Part shown: positions 22,526 to 34,731 of the stretch, piece by piece
How positions within the stretch are numbered: the first letter of the stretch is position 1
Layout of the letters: every line of letters starts with the position of its first letter
Assembly: GCF_000346465.2 (NCBI RefSeq)
Contig: NC_034015.1
Span: forward strand, 13,058,637 to 13,122,636
Length of the DNA stretch: 64,000 bases
Reading direction: 5' to 3'
DNA from: Prunus persica
Taxonomy: Eukaryota > Streptophyta > Magnoliopsida > Rosales > Rosaceae
Position numbers and translations under genes: made by a program
Notes under the pieces: model-generated
The model's input: only the letters and a program-made list of their open reading frames with translations
What the model was told of the DNA's origin: nothing
The model's database searches: none

Positions 22526-25500
22526 TCAAATTTGAAGACCTATTCTAACATTAGGAAGAGAAATACTACTAGAACAATTGGTTTATCATTAAGAACAATT
22601 CGATGGGTAACTCAATATGGTGTCAAATGCATTATATATATACATATAACTTTACGTGTGAAGATATGAAAATGAGATACAAGCTACATAAAAGCTATCT
22701 AACGCATGCTGCTGCAACATTGAAATTTTTTGCAATGCCATAACCTCTGAAAGGCAAGTTGACAGTCCCTTTCACAACCCATGTCCCAATCTTTCTCAAT
22801 TCAATTCCTTCCCAATTTGAGGTCAAGACCTCAATAAGACCCTCCTCAAGCCCTTTTCTTTTTGGTCAGAGAGTAGAGACCCTCATACATCATCCATAGT
22901 TTCCTATACATTCCTCTGCAGAACACTACAATATGGTATGGTTTATGGTCCCCAGCCTAAAACTAAAAACCCACCACGCCACCAGGTCCACATACGTTAT
23001 TTTTTCAGTTCTACAGTACCTCAAGCCACGTGTCAATAACCCAATTACACCACCATGCTTCTGATGTTCCAAATTTTTACCCTTCTTTTGCTCTATTTGC
23101 TCACATTTCACCCGAGATAAAATAAATACAGGAGGAAACACATGCAGATAGATGATAGTAATGGATATGCAGAGCCTCGCATCCAGCCAGCCAGCCAAAC
23201 AGTTAAATGGACAAAGAGTGAAAATGGGTAGTTGTGTTGTGGGGCCCACTTCGAAAACAAAGAAACATATTGATCTTGTGGACCCTACCTGCTGATGGAG
23301 GCCTCGCATGCGTTTCTGTTCTGATAGGTGAAGGGAAGGGAAGGGGCGGGGAAGGAAGGGGAGGGGAAAATAAATTAATTTCACGAGACGTTTAGGGGCA
23401 GGCCGGCCAGAGCACCAGAGATTTTGGAGACGTGGCCTATGCCATATAGTTTTGGATCCTGCAATTTTTTTTATTGTTTTCCCAAACTCCATGTTAACTT
23501 AAGCTGTGTGGCTGTGATTGAATTATGAGACATTTGCTCCTGCAAAAGATATATGCCTTGGGAATTTGCTACACTATTTTGTCTCCATTTGTATTTAATT
23601 TAATTTTGTTGGCTGCTTGGAAGTTGGCTAGAAATTAAATTAATATTATTATGGTTTCTTTATGTTTTGTATTTTTTGGGTAAGTCTACAGTGCCATATA
23701 TTTCATCATGCATGTGCTTTGTTTGGATGCTGTATTTTTAGTAAAAACCCACGCAAGAGGGAGAAGAGAGATGATGGGTGATGCGAGAAACTTTGGTGTT
23801 TAGTTTCTGAGATTTTAAATGCTTCAAATTGCAGGCCAACTAATATATTTCTTGGGCAAATTCATTTTTTTGTCTGATATATCGGAACTTTCGCTGACTT
23901 ATGGTGGCATACCTTTCACCATATTAAATCACTTTATTTTCATTTCTGTTGTAATTATAATTATAACGTCTTTTATAATCATGCGCTTGTTGATGCATCG
24001 TGAACTCTTGCACTTATTAACGGCCAAAATTAATTTACAATTATGTGTACAGCTTATCAGCTTCTCATGCCGATCATCATCGTTTCAATGTTAGGCATCC
24101 ACTCCCTCCTCATCCATATCCCTATCAAATTGAACCCAAATCACCTGGAACTAATCATCAAAGTTGAAAGAAGATATAATAATACTCTGCATTGCTTAAG
24201 CTGGCATCACCCAAGAAAATTACGTCTAAGAAATCGGCTCCATAAATTTGCAGGTGTGAACAGATACCAAAATGTGGTCCATTACAAGACATGTATTCTT
24301 CATGTGATGTGAGGAGGACCAAGGTCCCCACTTTCGACAGCTGAAATATAAAAAATAAAAAATAAAAGATGGGATGTAATTAATTTGCAGCTTCAATTTT
24401 ATTATTATGTCGAAAGTTGAAAATTCTAAAACCCAAAAGTACCCTTACTATATCCTCACACCTTCACAAATATCATCTAATTATGATAATAATTCATGGT
24501 CTGTATTGGGATTCAAATTATTTTAACATGCTATAATAAATTGATAAGGTTATTATAAAAATGTTTGTCAGTAAAATAATTGAATGGTGAATAATATTGT
24601 TTCTTTCAAAAAAAAAAAGGACTCTGGAAATCTCTGTAACTTTGCCTCCACTTGGTAGATCCCAGATGGTTTTCCGTTCCAAGCATGTTGCTTTATATTG
24701 GGTAAAGTGTGATCATTATATGCCAGGTGTTGTAATTCACAAAAAGAAGAAAATAAAAAGAAGAAGGGTTATACATATAATTCCAATAAATAAATAAACC
24801 ATGGTTTATAAAGAAATAATCTAATCAACAAATGAAGAATCTAATATTTCGCATTGCTGATAATAAGCTTCCTTTCCAATAGGGTTAATTTGGAGATGAA
24901 TTCTCGTGTCTTTTGAAGATCATTGAACGTAACATAGGATTTCTCGATTCAGATTAATATTGAGTTTCGATCATTATCGTATAACGAGAAGAATAGAATC
25001 ATATATTTATAATATAAACAAAATAAGAATCTGCCATGTCCATTGAATTAGCAATATGAAAGTTGAATTTCAGATGCGTATCAACCTAGAGATTTTGATA
25101 CATTGATTGTGGCCTTTGTGGTACCTGTTTGCCAGTTTGGTCAGGCCTCCTCCTATACAATATATTGCTACAATTAAAACACTGATACATCTGAAGCAGC
25201 AGCCGCATATATTCCATTAAAAAAAATCAATTTAAAAGTTTCAGAAACCCCAGAGTTTTTTACCTGACAAATATCTGATCATTTTCTTTCTGTAAAAATT
25301 TTCCCAGGAAAATAATTTTAGAAGCAAGAAATTTATTGCATAAAGAGAGGCATGGACTTTAGTGGAGAGTCTCACGGATTGGTCTTACTGAAAAACCAGG
25401 TGGTGTGTAAGTTTTTTTGCTTGGGAATTGAAGAATTCCCAGAAATGGAAATATTAAATTCTGTCTTTATTATCATCATGCTTCATGTATCTTCCTCATA

Positions 25501-27086
25501 TATCTCATAGGCCCGTCTTGTTCCCTGGTCTCTTTGAAAGATAAACTATTTATTTATTTATTTATTTGAATATTAAATAACAGATTATTTTAAATATATA
25601 TATATATATATATTTATATATCACCCACTGCTTGGTTTGCTTTCTGGTCAAGGATTCCCGCACCTGGCCAACCAACATCTTTGAGAAACTTATGAAAAGA
25701 TTTCAGGTTTCGGCCTTTACGTAAGACCTTCTCACTTCACCAATAAGATTTGCAGACTGATTTCAAGTACAACATTTAGATGTTACTTGAGCTAAGATTC
25801 ATGGACACCCAATTTGATTTTTCCTATCTTGTGCTTTCACTACTTTGTTGTTTTTATAGTGTTGGTGTGCTTTTTGGTTTTTTCAATCATGTTGTGATTA
25901 CCATTCATTATGTCCCATCCCATGTATGTTAAAATTGACACTTCAAATATCTACAATTTCATATCTCACCTAACACAATTATGATCATTTGAATCCTTTA
26001 CCATTGTGGGGGGTCTAATTAGGTATTTTGAGCACCCCTTCAATTAGGCGATTCTTGGTCAATTTGTATTCCCCCAATTCTATGTGAGCAATAAGTTGAA
26101 TACGATGGGGTCATGACTGACGAGACGCATTAAGGGTATGCTAGTAATTTAATTGTATTAAAGTATCTTGGTAATTTTATCATCTCTTAACTCGTTTAGG
26201 CTTTTCAGATGATAAAACAGTTAGCTAGCTAGTCTTTCAAGTCTCTTTATAAATTTGGATATGAAAACTTATCGTAGTTTGATTTTCTAACTTCAATCTA
26301 GACCACATGCTTCAGAAATTATTGTATGTCTTGATTTTGTCTCGAAAATCGTAATTCTATCTTGATCGTTTTTGTGTCGGTTAAATTTTAAAGTTTTAAT
26401 TATTATTTTTAAACAATAGATGATATCGAATTAGTAACCTAGCTGACCGTCATTCTTTTCTCTAGGACGAATTATATGAAGTTGGAAATTTCTCATATAC
26501 AAACACTAGTTATGCATACTCCATATGTGAAAAATGTGTTGATGATGATATTAACTTAGGACCATGGATTGGATTTGAAGACCCTGACTTGTCCCATCAA
26601 TATATGATTGAGAGAGGAATTGCATGGTACCACGACCCATCATGATAGGAATGAGTGAGGAAACACAAAAAAAATGTTGTTGGTATTAGAGAGAGAATTG
26701 AAGATAACAAAGCCAACAAGCTATTATTAATGTGTTTCCCACATGTGGTACTTAAAAATTTAAAACCAAGCAAGTAGTAAATAATCCAATCCAATCCAAG
26801 CCTTTTTTGTTGGGGGGATGAAATTGAAACTTGGTGTTGTGTGAATCTACCTGGAAATTGAGGTGGGTTTTGTCTGAAACTCAGGGAAAAAGACACAGTC
26901 CAAGTATTAAGATAATAAGGAGATAGAATATAAAATGAAATTGCATGAAAGACACCCAGAGAGACAGAAGAGCTCAGAAACCAGTTAGTCTTTTCTGAGA
27001 AATGAAGAGAAAGAGAGAGAGAAAAAGATGGGAGTGACTTGAGTGTGAGGAAAGGATTCAAACACGACTGTACCAAGAGAAGAGAA

Positions 27087-27091
<5 letters not shown>

Positions 27092-27177
<86 letters not shown>
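27092..27177. repeat. (GA)n microsatellite, about 43 units
   Basis: An uninterrupted GA run of about 86 bp, 1.2 kb upstream of the B3 gene start. GA/CT repeats can bind plant GAGA-binding (BPC) proteins; here only the repeat is observed. Confidence 0.95.
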
Positions 27178-27179
<2 letters not shown>

Positions 27180-28063
27180 GTCTTGTGTCTCTAATTGGAC
27201 AAATCTTATCCCATCTCTCTGCTTATTGGAAAGGGAAGGGATCTCTGGATTTTTCCCACCCCTCCAATCCCCTTTTAAATCCAGGAATGGCCAAACACCA
27301 ATAATGCTGTCCTGCACGTGATCAAAATGCCATTCTCTTCATTTCCCCTTATCTAACAAGTTGGTAATTGGTATACGATAGAAATTTTGAAAATTAATGT
27401 TACCATTATGTATCTTTATTGCCCAATTCTCCACTCATTCTAATATCGGTTGTTGCGTACACATCAACAACTAACAACTGCTTTTGTTTATAAAAAAAAA
27501 ACATGGAAACGAGAAAAGGATGAAATCTTAATTTTGCTCAATTGGGTTGGTGGATTTACAAGTGAATTCTACCTAGTTAGAGATTGGTACATTAGGGGGA
27601 GGCAAAAGAAAAAATATCCCAACTAGTCTAAGTGCCCCATGAGAGAAGGTATTGAAAACCAAGTGCTAGGGGCGGCCGTTGGAGGGAATTAATGGATGAA
27701 CTAGCTAGCTGGGTTCTTATTACGTCAGAGTGGCCTATCATTTGATTTGTTTGGCAGTGTAGCGGTAACATGGGGTGTTTCCAAACAAATAGTTTTACAA
27801 ATACCACAACACAAGAGACATACACACACACACACACACTCTCTCTCTCTCTCTCTCTCTCTCATCATTTTTTTTTCACAACAAAAGCTATATATATATA
27901 TATATATTCAATTAGTCGCTCAAATCAAAATGACAAAATCCCAACAAAAAACACACAAACAGAAAAGTGAGTAGTAGTATATGGGGAATTTTACACTGAA
28001 AATAATGATTGAATTTTTCCCTCACGCAAAACCTTAAAGTAGTACTCTCGTACTTACATTTTC

Positions 28064-28131
28064 CATTCTCTCTCTCTCTCTCTCTGCTCTCTGCTCTCTG
28101 CTCTCTTCTCTCTCTCTATCTCTCTCTCTTG
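28064..28131 (+). promoter_or_regulatory. Pyrimidine-rich CT tract in the NGAL 5' leader/promoter
   Basis: CT and CTCTGCTCTCTG repeats lie 260-330 bp upstream of the start codon. They are followed at 28153-28177 by a GCTAGC/TAGC palindromic cluster. Such CT-rich stretches are common in plant 5' leaders. A transcription start was not located. Confidence 0.45.
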
Positions 28132-28390
28132 TTGTCATATCTTATAGGGTGGGTAGCTAGCTCTAGCTAGCTAGCTAAAATATCAAATAGTTCTCACAGT
28201 GACACAGTCCTTCATCAAACCCATAATCTGCACGCCTACACCGTCCCTTGCTCCCACACCTTCCCCTGTAGAGTACCTAAAGTTAAGCTTTGCCTTTGCC
28301 TCTGCTTTTGCCTTCCTCAACCCCAAGCCAAACTATTCTTCCTTCCATCTACAAAACCCATTTCCTCAATTTCTCCATCTCTCGCCAAAC

Positions 28391-31366
28391 ATGTCCATAA
28401 ACCACTTTTCCTCAGACCACCCAGAAACCCAGTGGTGGCCTAACACTGCCCACCAACAACAACAAGACCCCTCCAGACCCCATTTCCTCCCTCAATTTTA
28501 TCAAGACACCCACCACCACAATTACCAGGCGTGGCTCAACTCCCAAGAACAACCCACACCCATGTCCCCTACTCCTCCCACCCCCACCACCCTCAATTTC
28601 AATCTCAACCAAAACGACGCCGAATCAGACCACGCCAACCAACTACAGCACCACCTCCTCCTCCAATCCTCCCCGCCGCTCGACGACCACGACGAGGAGA
28701 ACGAGCCCATGTTCGAGAAGCCCTTAACCCCTAGCGACGTCGGGAAGCTGAACCGCCTTGTCATCCCCAAGCAGCACGCGGAGAAATATTTCCCACTCGG
28801 TGGGGGCGACTCAGGGCTCCTGCTGAGTTTCGAGGACGAGTCGGGTAAGTCCTGGCGCTTCCGCTACTCCTACTGGAACAGCAGCCAGAGTTACGTCCTC
28901 ACCAAAGGGTGGAGCCGCTACGTCAAGGAGAAGCGCCTCGACGCCGGCGACGTCGTTTTGTTCGAGCGCCGCCGCTCACACACCGACCGCCTCTTCATAG
29001 GCTGGAGGCGCCGCTCCGCTGCCGCCACTCCCTCGGCTCACGATAGCGGGCCTGGCGCTACGCAGGTTAACGGAGGAGCGGGCGAGAGCAGCGGCAGCGG
29101 CAGCGCGGGGGGCTGGACCAGGATGTTCTATTCTGCGCCGCATCATAATAGTAGTGATGGTGGTTCGTCTTATCCTGCGCACCAGTATCATAATCATAGT
29201 GCGGCGCCATACCCACCTGACTGTCTTCATGCAGCAGGTAATGTATATCCTTTTAATTATTTTCTTTTTTTTTTAAAAAAAAAACCCCATCTCTTACTAT
29301 TTATTTATCTTCGAAAAATTATTTTGCAAAAAATTTGTATTTTTTGTTGGTTTATACAGGCACGTGAAAATGTGAAAACACCCTCCTATCACTCGGGAAG
29401 AACGGCTTTTCAACTGGATTAAAAAAGAACTAAAGAAATACGTTCACACTCTTAATTTGTTATTCTATATTCGCTTTCATTTCTGGAGTATAAAACGAAA
29501 AATTTGGAGTGTGAATAGCAATTATCTGACATTATATTCTTCTATTTATAAATTCTTTTGTTGTTGTGTCAGTCGAGATGGTAAATTAGACTTTTTTTTT
29601 TAAATCCACCATAAAAATGTGATAATTTGCAAGATCGCTCTTTTGTCAAAATTAGTGACCCAAATAAATAAATACAATTTTGTTTGTACTGTTGATTTGA
29701 TTGGTAGCTCAAGTTCAAAGGAATTTTGTTTTGTCTGTGGTGGTAAGTCCTGATTGGAGGCATTAATTACATGCATGTATTTGTATATATTATTATTGCA
29801 GGGTCTGGTGTCCAGAACATGAGTCAAACGACGTCGTCGGTTGGGAGCTCGAAGATACTGAGGCTGTTTGGGGTGAACTTGGAGTGCCAGCAGCAGGCTG
29901 ACCACGAGTCCGAGCCATCCACACCCGATGGCTCGTCGTCTTTGTCCATGTCATCGAGCCAGGGTCCAACCCCACACCACCACTTGTACCCCCGAGCTGC
30001 TTATGACTATGCTGCAGACCAGAGGGTACGTGTACTCCCGAAAACCACTTTCATTAATTATCCTAATCATTATTATTGTTAATTAGTATTATTATGCTAC
30101 TGTTCATGTGTGTGACCTCTTGGTTTTATATAATAATATTATTGTGGTACCATTTTCTTTTTTATGAAAAGAAAAAGAAACCATTTTGTTTCCTCTAATG
30201 AGACAGATTATGGGGTTAAGGGTCTTAGGAAATTAGTAAACTACATGGTCTCCTTTCTCCCCAACAAGTGATCATACCTAAAGGGATTTGATTAGTGGGT
30301 GATTAGTATCACTATCGTTTCAATTAATAGAATTTGAACTGATTAGTTTAAGTAGTGAGATTTATATATCAATCAACGGTTTATAGTTGTTGACGTGTAA
30401 TGTACGCAGTAATTATTAAAGTTGATTAATTAATATCTTTAATGTGGTTTGGAAGTCAACTAATTTGGACTCTTTTTTGCCAAAAATTGACAACTTTTCG
30501 GTCTACGATTGTGCCAAAAGAATGCCTGGACCCAACCCAAAGTCACCTAATTAAGAGTTGAGTTGATTTGAATAATTGATAAAAACAACACCACCGCAAA
30601 AGCATGAGGGCAGCTTTTGTGGACTGGACTGGCTTGAAACTCATTTTTCCCATGAAATGAAACCCCAAATTTGATTTGCCCTTTTCTTTCTTTCTTTTGT
30701 CCTTCTACTCCTAGATTAGCCACATACACAAACATGAGCTGTTATGCCGCGTGGAATATTTTAGGCACCGCCCCTCTCTCTCTCTCTCTCTCTCTGTAAG
30801 GCGGCCATCTGTTTGTTTATTATAGAGTTGATCTATAATTTTCCTAGTTTTGAACATGCTACTTTTTCTGGCTTTTTGTTTTTCTTCCCACATTTGGAAC
30901 TTTTTCCTAAAGCAGAACATAATAATGTGACATGTTAATTACCTTAAGAAAATACTTCTCTCATTCTTATAGGGTAAGTAAGAGCTTTTACATTCCTATC
31001 AACAATGGTGTTGAATGTGTGCATACTTTTTTTATATTTTTAATGAATAATTTTTGCATATATATCAAATTATAATTCGCAGAAAAGAAACAAGTAGCTC
31101 TATAACTTAATTAATATTTTATAGAGGGTTCAGAGTTGCAATTATTTAATTATGATGCCGCCCAAAATTAATTGATGTTTGATGGTCAAGTTAGTAGGCA
31201 GCAGAAAATAGGGTGGGCTGGGTAGCGAATAAGGAGGCATTTAGACAGCACTGATTTTCACACAAAAAATGTAATGTAATTGATTTTGGTGTGTTTTGTT
31301 TTGTGATTGTAACAGGATTTCAGTTTCTCCCGAGATGGGAACCCCATGAGAAATCGCCGAGGATAA
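28391..31366 (+). CDS. NGAL: NGATHA-like B3 transcriptional repressor (NGAL; SOD7/DPA4/ABS2 group)
   Basis: Exons are 28391-29237, 29802-30025 and 31316-31366 (GT-AG), giving 373 aa. The N-terminus starts MSINHFSSD, as in ABS2/NGAL1, followed by a His/Gln/Pro-rich stretch. The B3 DNA-binding domain covers about residues 107-208: [57 protein letters not shown] Gly/Ser-rich region follows. The B3 repressor motif RLFGV is at 303-307 within [10 protein letters not shown], then [11 protein letters not shown] as in the family. The protein ends NPMRNRRG. In Arabidopsis these proteins repress CUC and KLU-type targets and limit seed and organ size and leaf-margin growth; that role is inferred here. 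The ATG at 28391 is chosen because it begins the conserved MSIN. The gene stands alone in about 20 kb of non-coding DNA, as is common for developmental regulators. Confidence 0.94.
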
Positions 31367-34300
31367 AAGATCTGTAGGATATGACGTCCCTTTGATTGAC
31401 TCCTATATTTTAATTTTTAACCCACTTGGAAGAAAAAAACCCATTCTTTAATTGTCAGTTCAGTCCCCACCAGAAGAGAAGGCAAAAAGGAAGAAGAGAG
31501 GGTACATTAGTACATATAAATATATAATATTAGAAAAAGGAGAAAAAAAATCCCAGATTTTCAGGTCAGGTCAAGTAAGTTTGGGCAAAGGCAGGGGAGA
31601 AGGGGAACCAAAAGGAAGGTGGAGTGGTGGTGGGGAAGGAAGGACAACAGAAGAGAGACACTCTGTTTGCTTCTACTTCTGCTGCTGCTGTGCTGCAGGT
31701 AAAATGGAAAATTATGGAAAATTATGGGTGGGGTCCACTGGGGGGGGGGGGGGGNNNNNNNNNNNNNNNNNNNNNNNNNNNNNNNNNNNNNNNNNNNNNN
31801 NNNNNNNNNNNNNNNNNNNNNNNNNNNNNNNNNNNNNNNNNNNNNNNNNNNNNNNNNNNNNNNNNNNNNNNNNNNNNNNNNNNNNNNNNNNNNNNNNNNN
31901 NNNNNNNNNNNNNNNNNNNNNNNNNNNNNNNNNNNNNNNNNNNNNNNNNNNNNNNNNNNNNNNNNNNNNNNNNNNNNNNNNNNNNNNNNNNNNNNNNNNN
32001 NNNNNNNNNNNNNNNNNNNNNNNNNNNNNNNNNNNNNNNNNNNNNNNNNNNNNNNNNNNNNNNNNNNNNNNNNNNNNNNNNNNNNNNNNNNNNNNNNNNN
32101 NNNNNNNNNNNNNNNNNNNNNNNNNNNNNNNNNNNNNNNNNNNNNNNNNNNNNNNNNNNNNNNNNNNNNNNNNNNNNNNNNNNNNNNNNNNNNNNNNNNN
32201 NNNNNNNNNNNNNNNNNNNNNNNNNNNNNNNNNNNNNNNNNNNNNNNNNNNNNNNNNNNNNNNNNNNNNNNNNNNNNNNNNNNNNNNNNNNNNNNNNNNN
32301 NNNNNNNNNNNNNNNNNNNNNNNNNNNNNNNNNNNNNNNNNNNNNNNNNNNNNNNNNNNNNNNNNNNNNNNNNNNNNNNNNNNNNNNNNNNNNNNTGAAA
32401 AAAAACGTCTTCTGAAATATAATATCTATTTAGTTTTAGATGTGATATTAGTTGTACGGTGTTAATAGTAATGATGTAATGACATCCACTATCGTCTTCC
32501 ATACATCGATCCACATTATAGCATTGATTCTTGCTTCATTGAAAGCAACATATTTCTTTGCATACGTGTATAAAATGGATCATTGCTTGGCTTGAATTTA
32601 TAATACACGGTTCAAATTAAAAGTTAAGTAATGTCAAGACAAGGGGAGAATTTATATCTCATATGTCTAGTTACTAGAGTTACAAGTCTCTCCGCTTGAG
32701 ACAAATCAACGAAAAAATGTCTACAATATTGCGACAAGTACAGTATCATCATAGTACCATGTACATCGTACGTGGTAGCAAAATATACGGTGTATTATTT
32801 CACGGAAGGCCCTAACTAGGAGATATATAGAGACAATGTTACATATAGCATGTTGCAGGGGAGTTTCTTTCCCTATCTTTGGTTCATGAATTACTGAGGG
32901 AAAAAAAGAAAAAAGAAGTCCTTCCTTGCGGCCAATGACTGAAACAGAAAAAGCATGTCTCACGCTGCACCTGGCAAGACAATATTTCTCAGTCATCAGA
33001 TTTTGAATTTGGGGCAATCTGGTACATGGGTCAGGACCCCACTACATGATATGATTAAAACCACCACAGGTCCACTGGAGGTTTGCTCTTCAAGATGTCA
33101 ACTCAGACCAACCCAATGCCTGTCCTAAAATGACAAATTTCTGAGTGACCAAACCAAAGATGCAGCATCAACCCATCACCGAGATGGTTTTCGATTCACT
33201 GATTACATAAAGACCCCCCCCACCGATTTCAGTGCAAAAGTTGGACACCCAATCTAAAGATTGTTGTATGATACTTGAGATCTATGATATATATAGATGC
33301 TCAAAATCTTTTTATAGTGCTATGCATCGTTTTTAACTTTTTTGATGTCTGAAATCTTATTTTCGATATGAGATAATACTCTGAACAGATACATACCGAA
33401 TATGTATTAGTACTCAGATATGTACTCAATCACATTGTTCCCAAAAATTCTAATACCATAAATGCTCAAAACACTAGCACAACTCTTAATCTAATGACTT
33501 GTTAATTAAGGTTAATTGGCCAACAAGATGTAGCTAGGGTGTTTTTAGGTCATGCCCAATTGCTACATGAGTGTGATGCAAGTTGCAGAACATGTGAGAC
33601 AAAGAGAGAGGAACTGTTATGCTAAAGAAATGTCTTGTGATTATGAGGGCCCATAAAAAAGATTGAGACGAAAGTGATGATAAACCATTGACCTCTCAAA
33701 CTGAAAGCTCTCCTGGAGATATATGGACTATTTATGGAGGCCAATATTGTTTTAGTGGCTCTGCAAGTGGGGGAGGGTCCCCAGATATGTCTAGTTATGA
33801 TTGAACTACAAGTCAGTGACCAATTAAAGGAATGAAGGGACTCTTCCTGTATATATACTTAGTTTGTCCTGACAGAATAATTCAATCATGCATGCATATG
33901 AGATATCACCAAGTACAGTATAGAAACACCATGTGAGTTTTTTTTTTTTTTTTTTTTTTCTTTCTCCTTTTTTTTTTTCTTCTTCCTTCCACTTTCATCT
34001 TAACAGGCTTTGTTGATATTGCTTTGGGGCTTCAGGGTCAACCTCACCCTTCACCTCACTCTGGACCAGCCATACGGAAAAAAAAGGAGAATCATTCTGA
34101 AAATTCAACCTATCCTGAAGAATATATACAACAGCAATAATGTCTATCAGCACTACTATTGCAACAAGAAAATCATGTTTGGCAGTGGATAGCAATCAAA
34201 ATCTATGTATTTGGTTCATTGTCGACATTAATACTCTGTTGAGATTTCATAATTGTCGACAATGTAACATGTATTGTAGATTGGTACACTGATACCAACA

Positions 34301-34493
34301 AAACTAGTTTGATAAAAACAGCTAATTTAACCTATCACAGAGAAACCAAAGAGGGTGACGCATTTTAGATACAAGATGGGTACTAATTTAACTAAAAAAT
34401 AACCACTTCCATATTGATAATTATTATTGCACTGTGCGTAGAAGCACTATTCACACTTTCCACAATATATATATGTATATATTCCTCAAATTA
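31367..34493. other. Region downstream of NGAL, containing a 641-N gap
   Basis: The NGAL 3' UTR is followed by a G14 run (31741-31754) and the gap at 31755-32395. The rest, to 34.5 kb, is AT-rich with a T22 tract near 33940-33960. No protein-like frame is visible. Confidence 0.45.
31755..32395. other. Assembly gap of 641 N after a poly-G run
   Basis: The non-round length suggests a size-estimated gap. The adjoining G14 run is a likely reason for sequencing or assembly failure. Long open frames crossing this gap are artefacts of N. Confidence 0.98.
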
Positions 34494-34731
34494 TCAAATA
34501 AGTTTATTTGAAGGACACCCTTGTAGAGCTCACTCCGCATTGTATTTCACTAATTCAAACTGTTTATTTTGTAGATATTCATTCAAAGATCATCTCTACA
34601 AAAAATCATTTAAATCCAATATCATTTGACCAGTCAATTATAATATTGAAATTCAAGTGCTTTCTTAAAGCACCGTGTTCATCGATTTTGTAGGAAAAAA
34701 TTAGATGTCTAAAAGGTTTCCGAAAGATCCC
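34494..34731. mobile_element. Truncated copy A of a foldback MITE family
   Basis: AAGTTTATTTGAAGGACACC, CCGCATTGTATTTCACTAAT, CATTTGACCAGTCAATTA and TCATCGATTTTGTAG occur in the same order as in copies B (38268) and C (38680). The 3' terminal inverted repeat is absent. Confidence 0.75.

Larger units (their letters stand above)
21401..28063. other. Long gene-free region upstream of the NGAL gene
   Basis: Together with the flanking repeats this leaves over 9 kb without a gene between S28 and the B3 gene. It includes a MITE-like foldback (22185-22525), TA repeats (25595-25613), GCTAGCTAG-type palindromes (about 26223) and a long GA microsatellite (27092-27177). I could not identify a microRNA precursor by eye. 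Open frames here are low-complexity or unlike proteins. Distant cis-regulatory elements for the B3 gene are plausible but not demonstrated. Confidence 0.4.

Noticed and set aside
22926..23492. 188-codon open frame on the minus strand
   Set aside because: No recognisable domain, irregular composition, no promoter or splice support. It looks like a chance frame in non-coding DNA.
26985..27317. 110-codon minus-strand frame rich in Leu-Ser
   Set aside because: It is a translation of the GA/CT microsatellite.
27820..27908. AC, CT and TA repeats as a possible CRISPR-like or satellite structure
   Set aside because: They are simple microsatellites without spacers or a longer unit.
28199..28390. In-frame N-terminal extension of the NGAL protein
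   Set aside because: It would need a GTG start. The first ATG begins the family-conserved MSIN.
28412..29230. Minus-strand and alternate-frame open frames in the NGAL first exon
   Set aside because: They are shadows of a GC-rich exon whose plus-strand frame carries the B3 domain.
31452..32514. Frames of 224-337 codons around 31.5-32.5 kb on both strands
   Set aside because: Most of their length is N from the assembly gap; the flanking residues show no homology.
34414..34693. Frames of about 60-70 codons at 34.4-34.7 kb and 38.2-38.5 kb with similar proteins
   Set aside because: The similarity reflects MITE copies, not a gene family.
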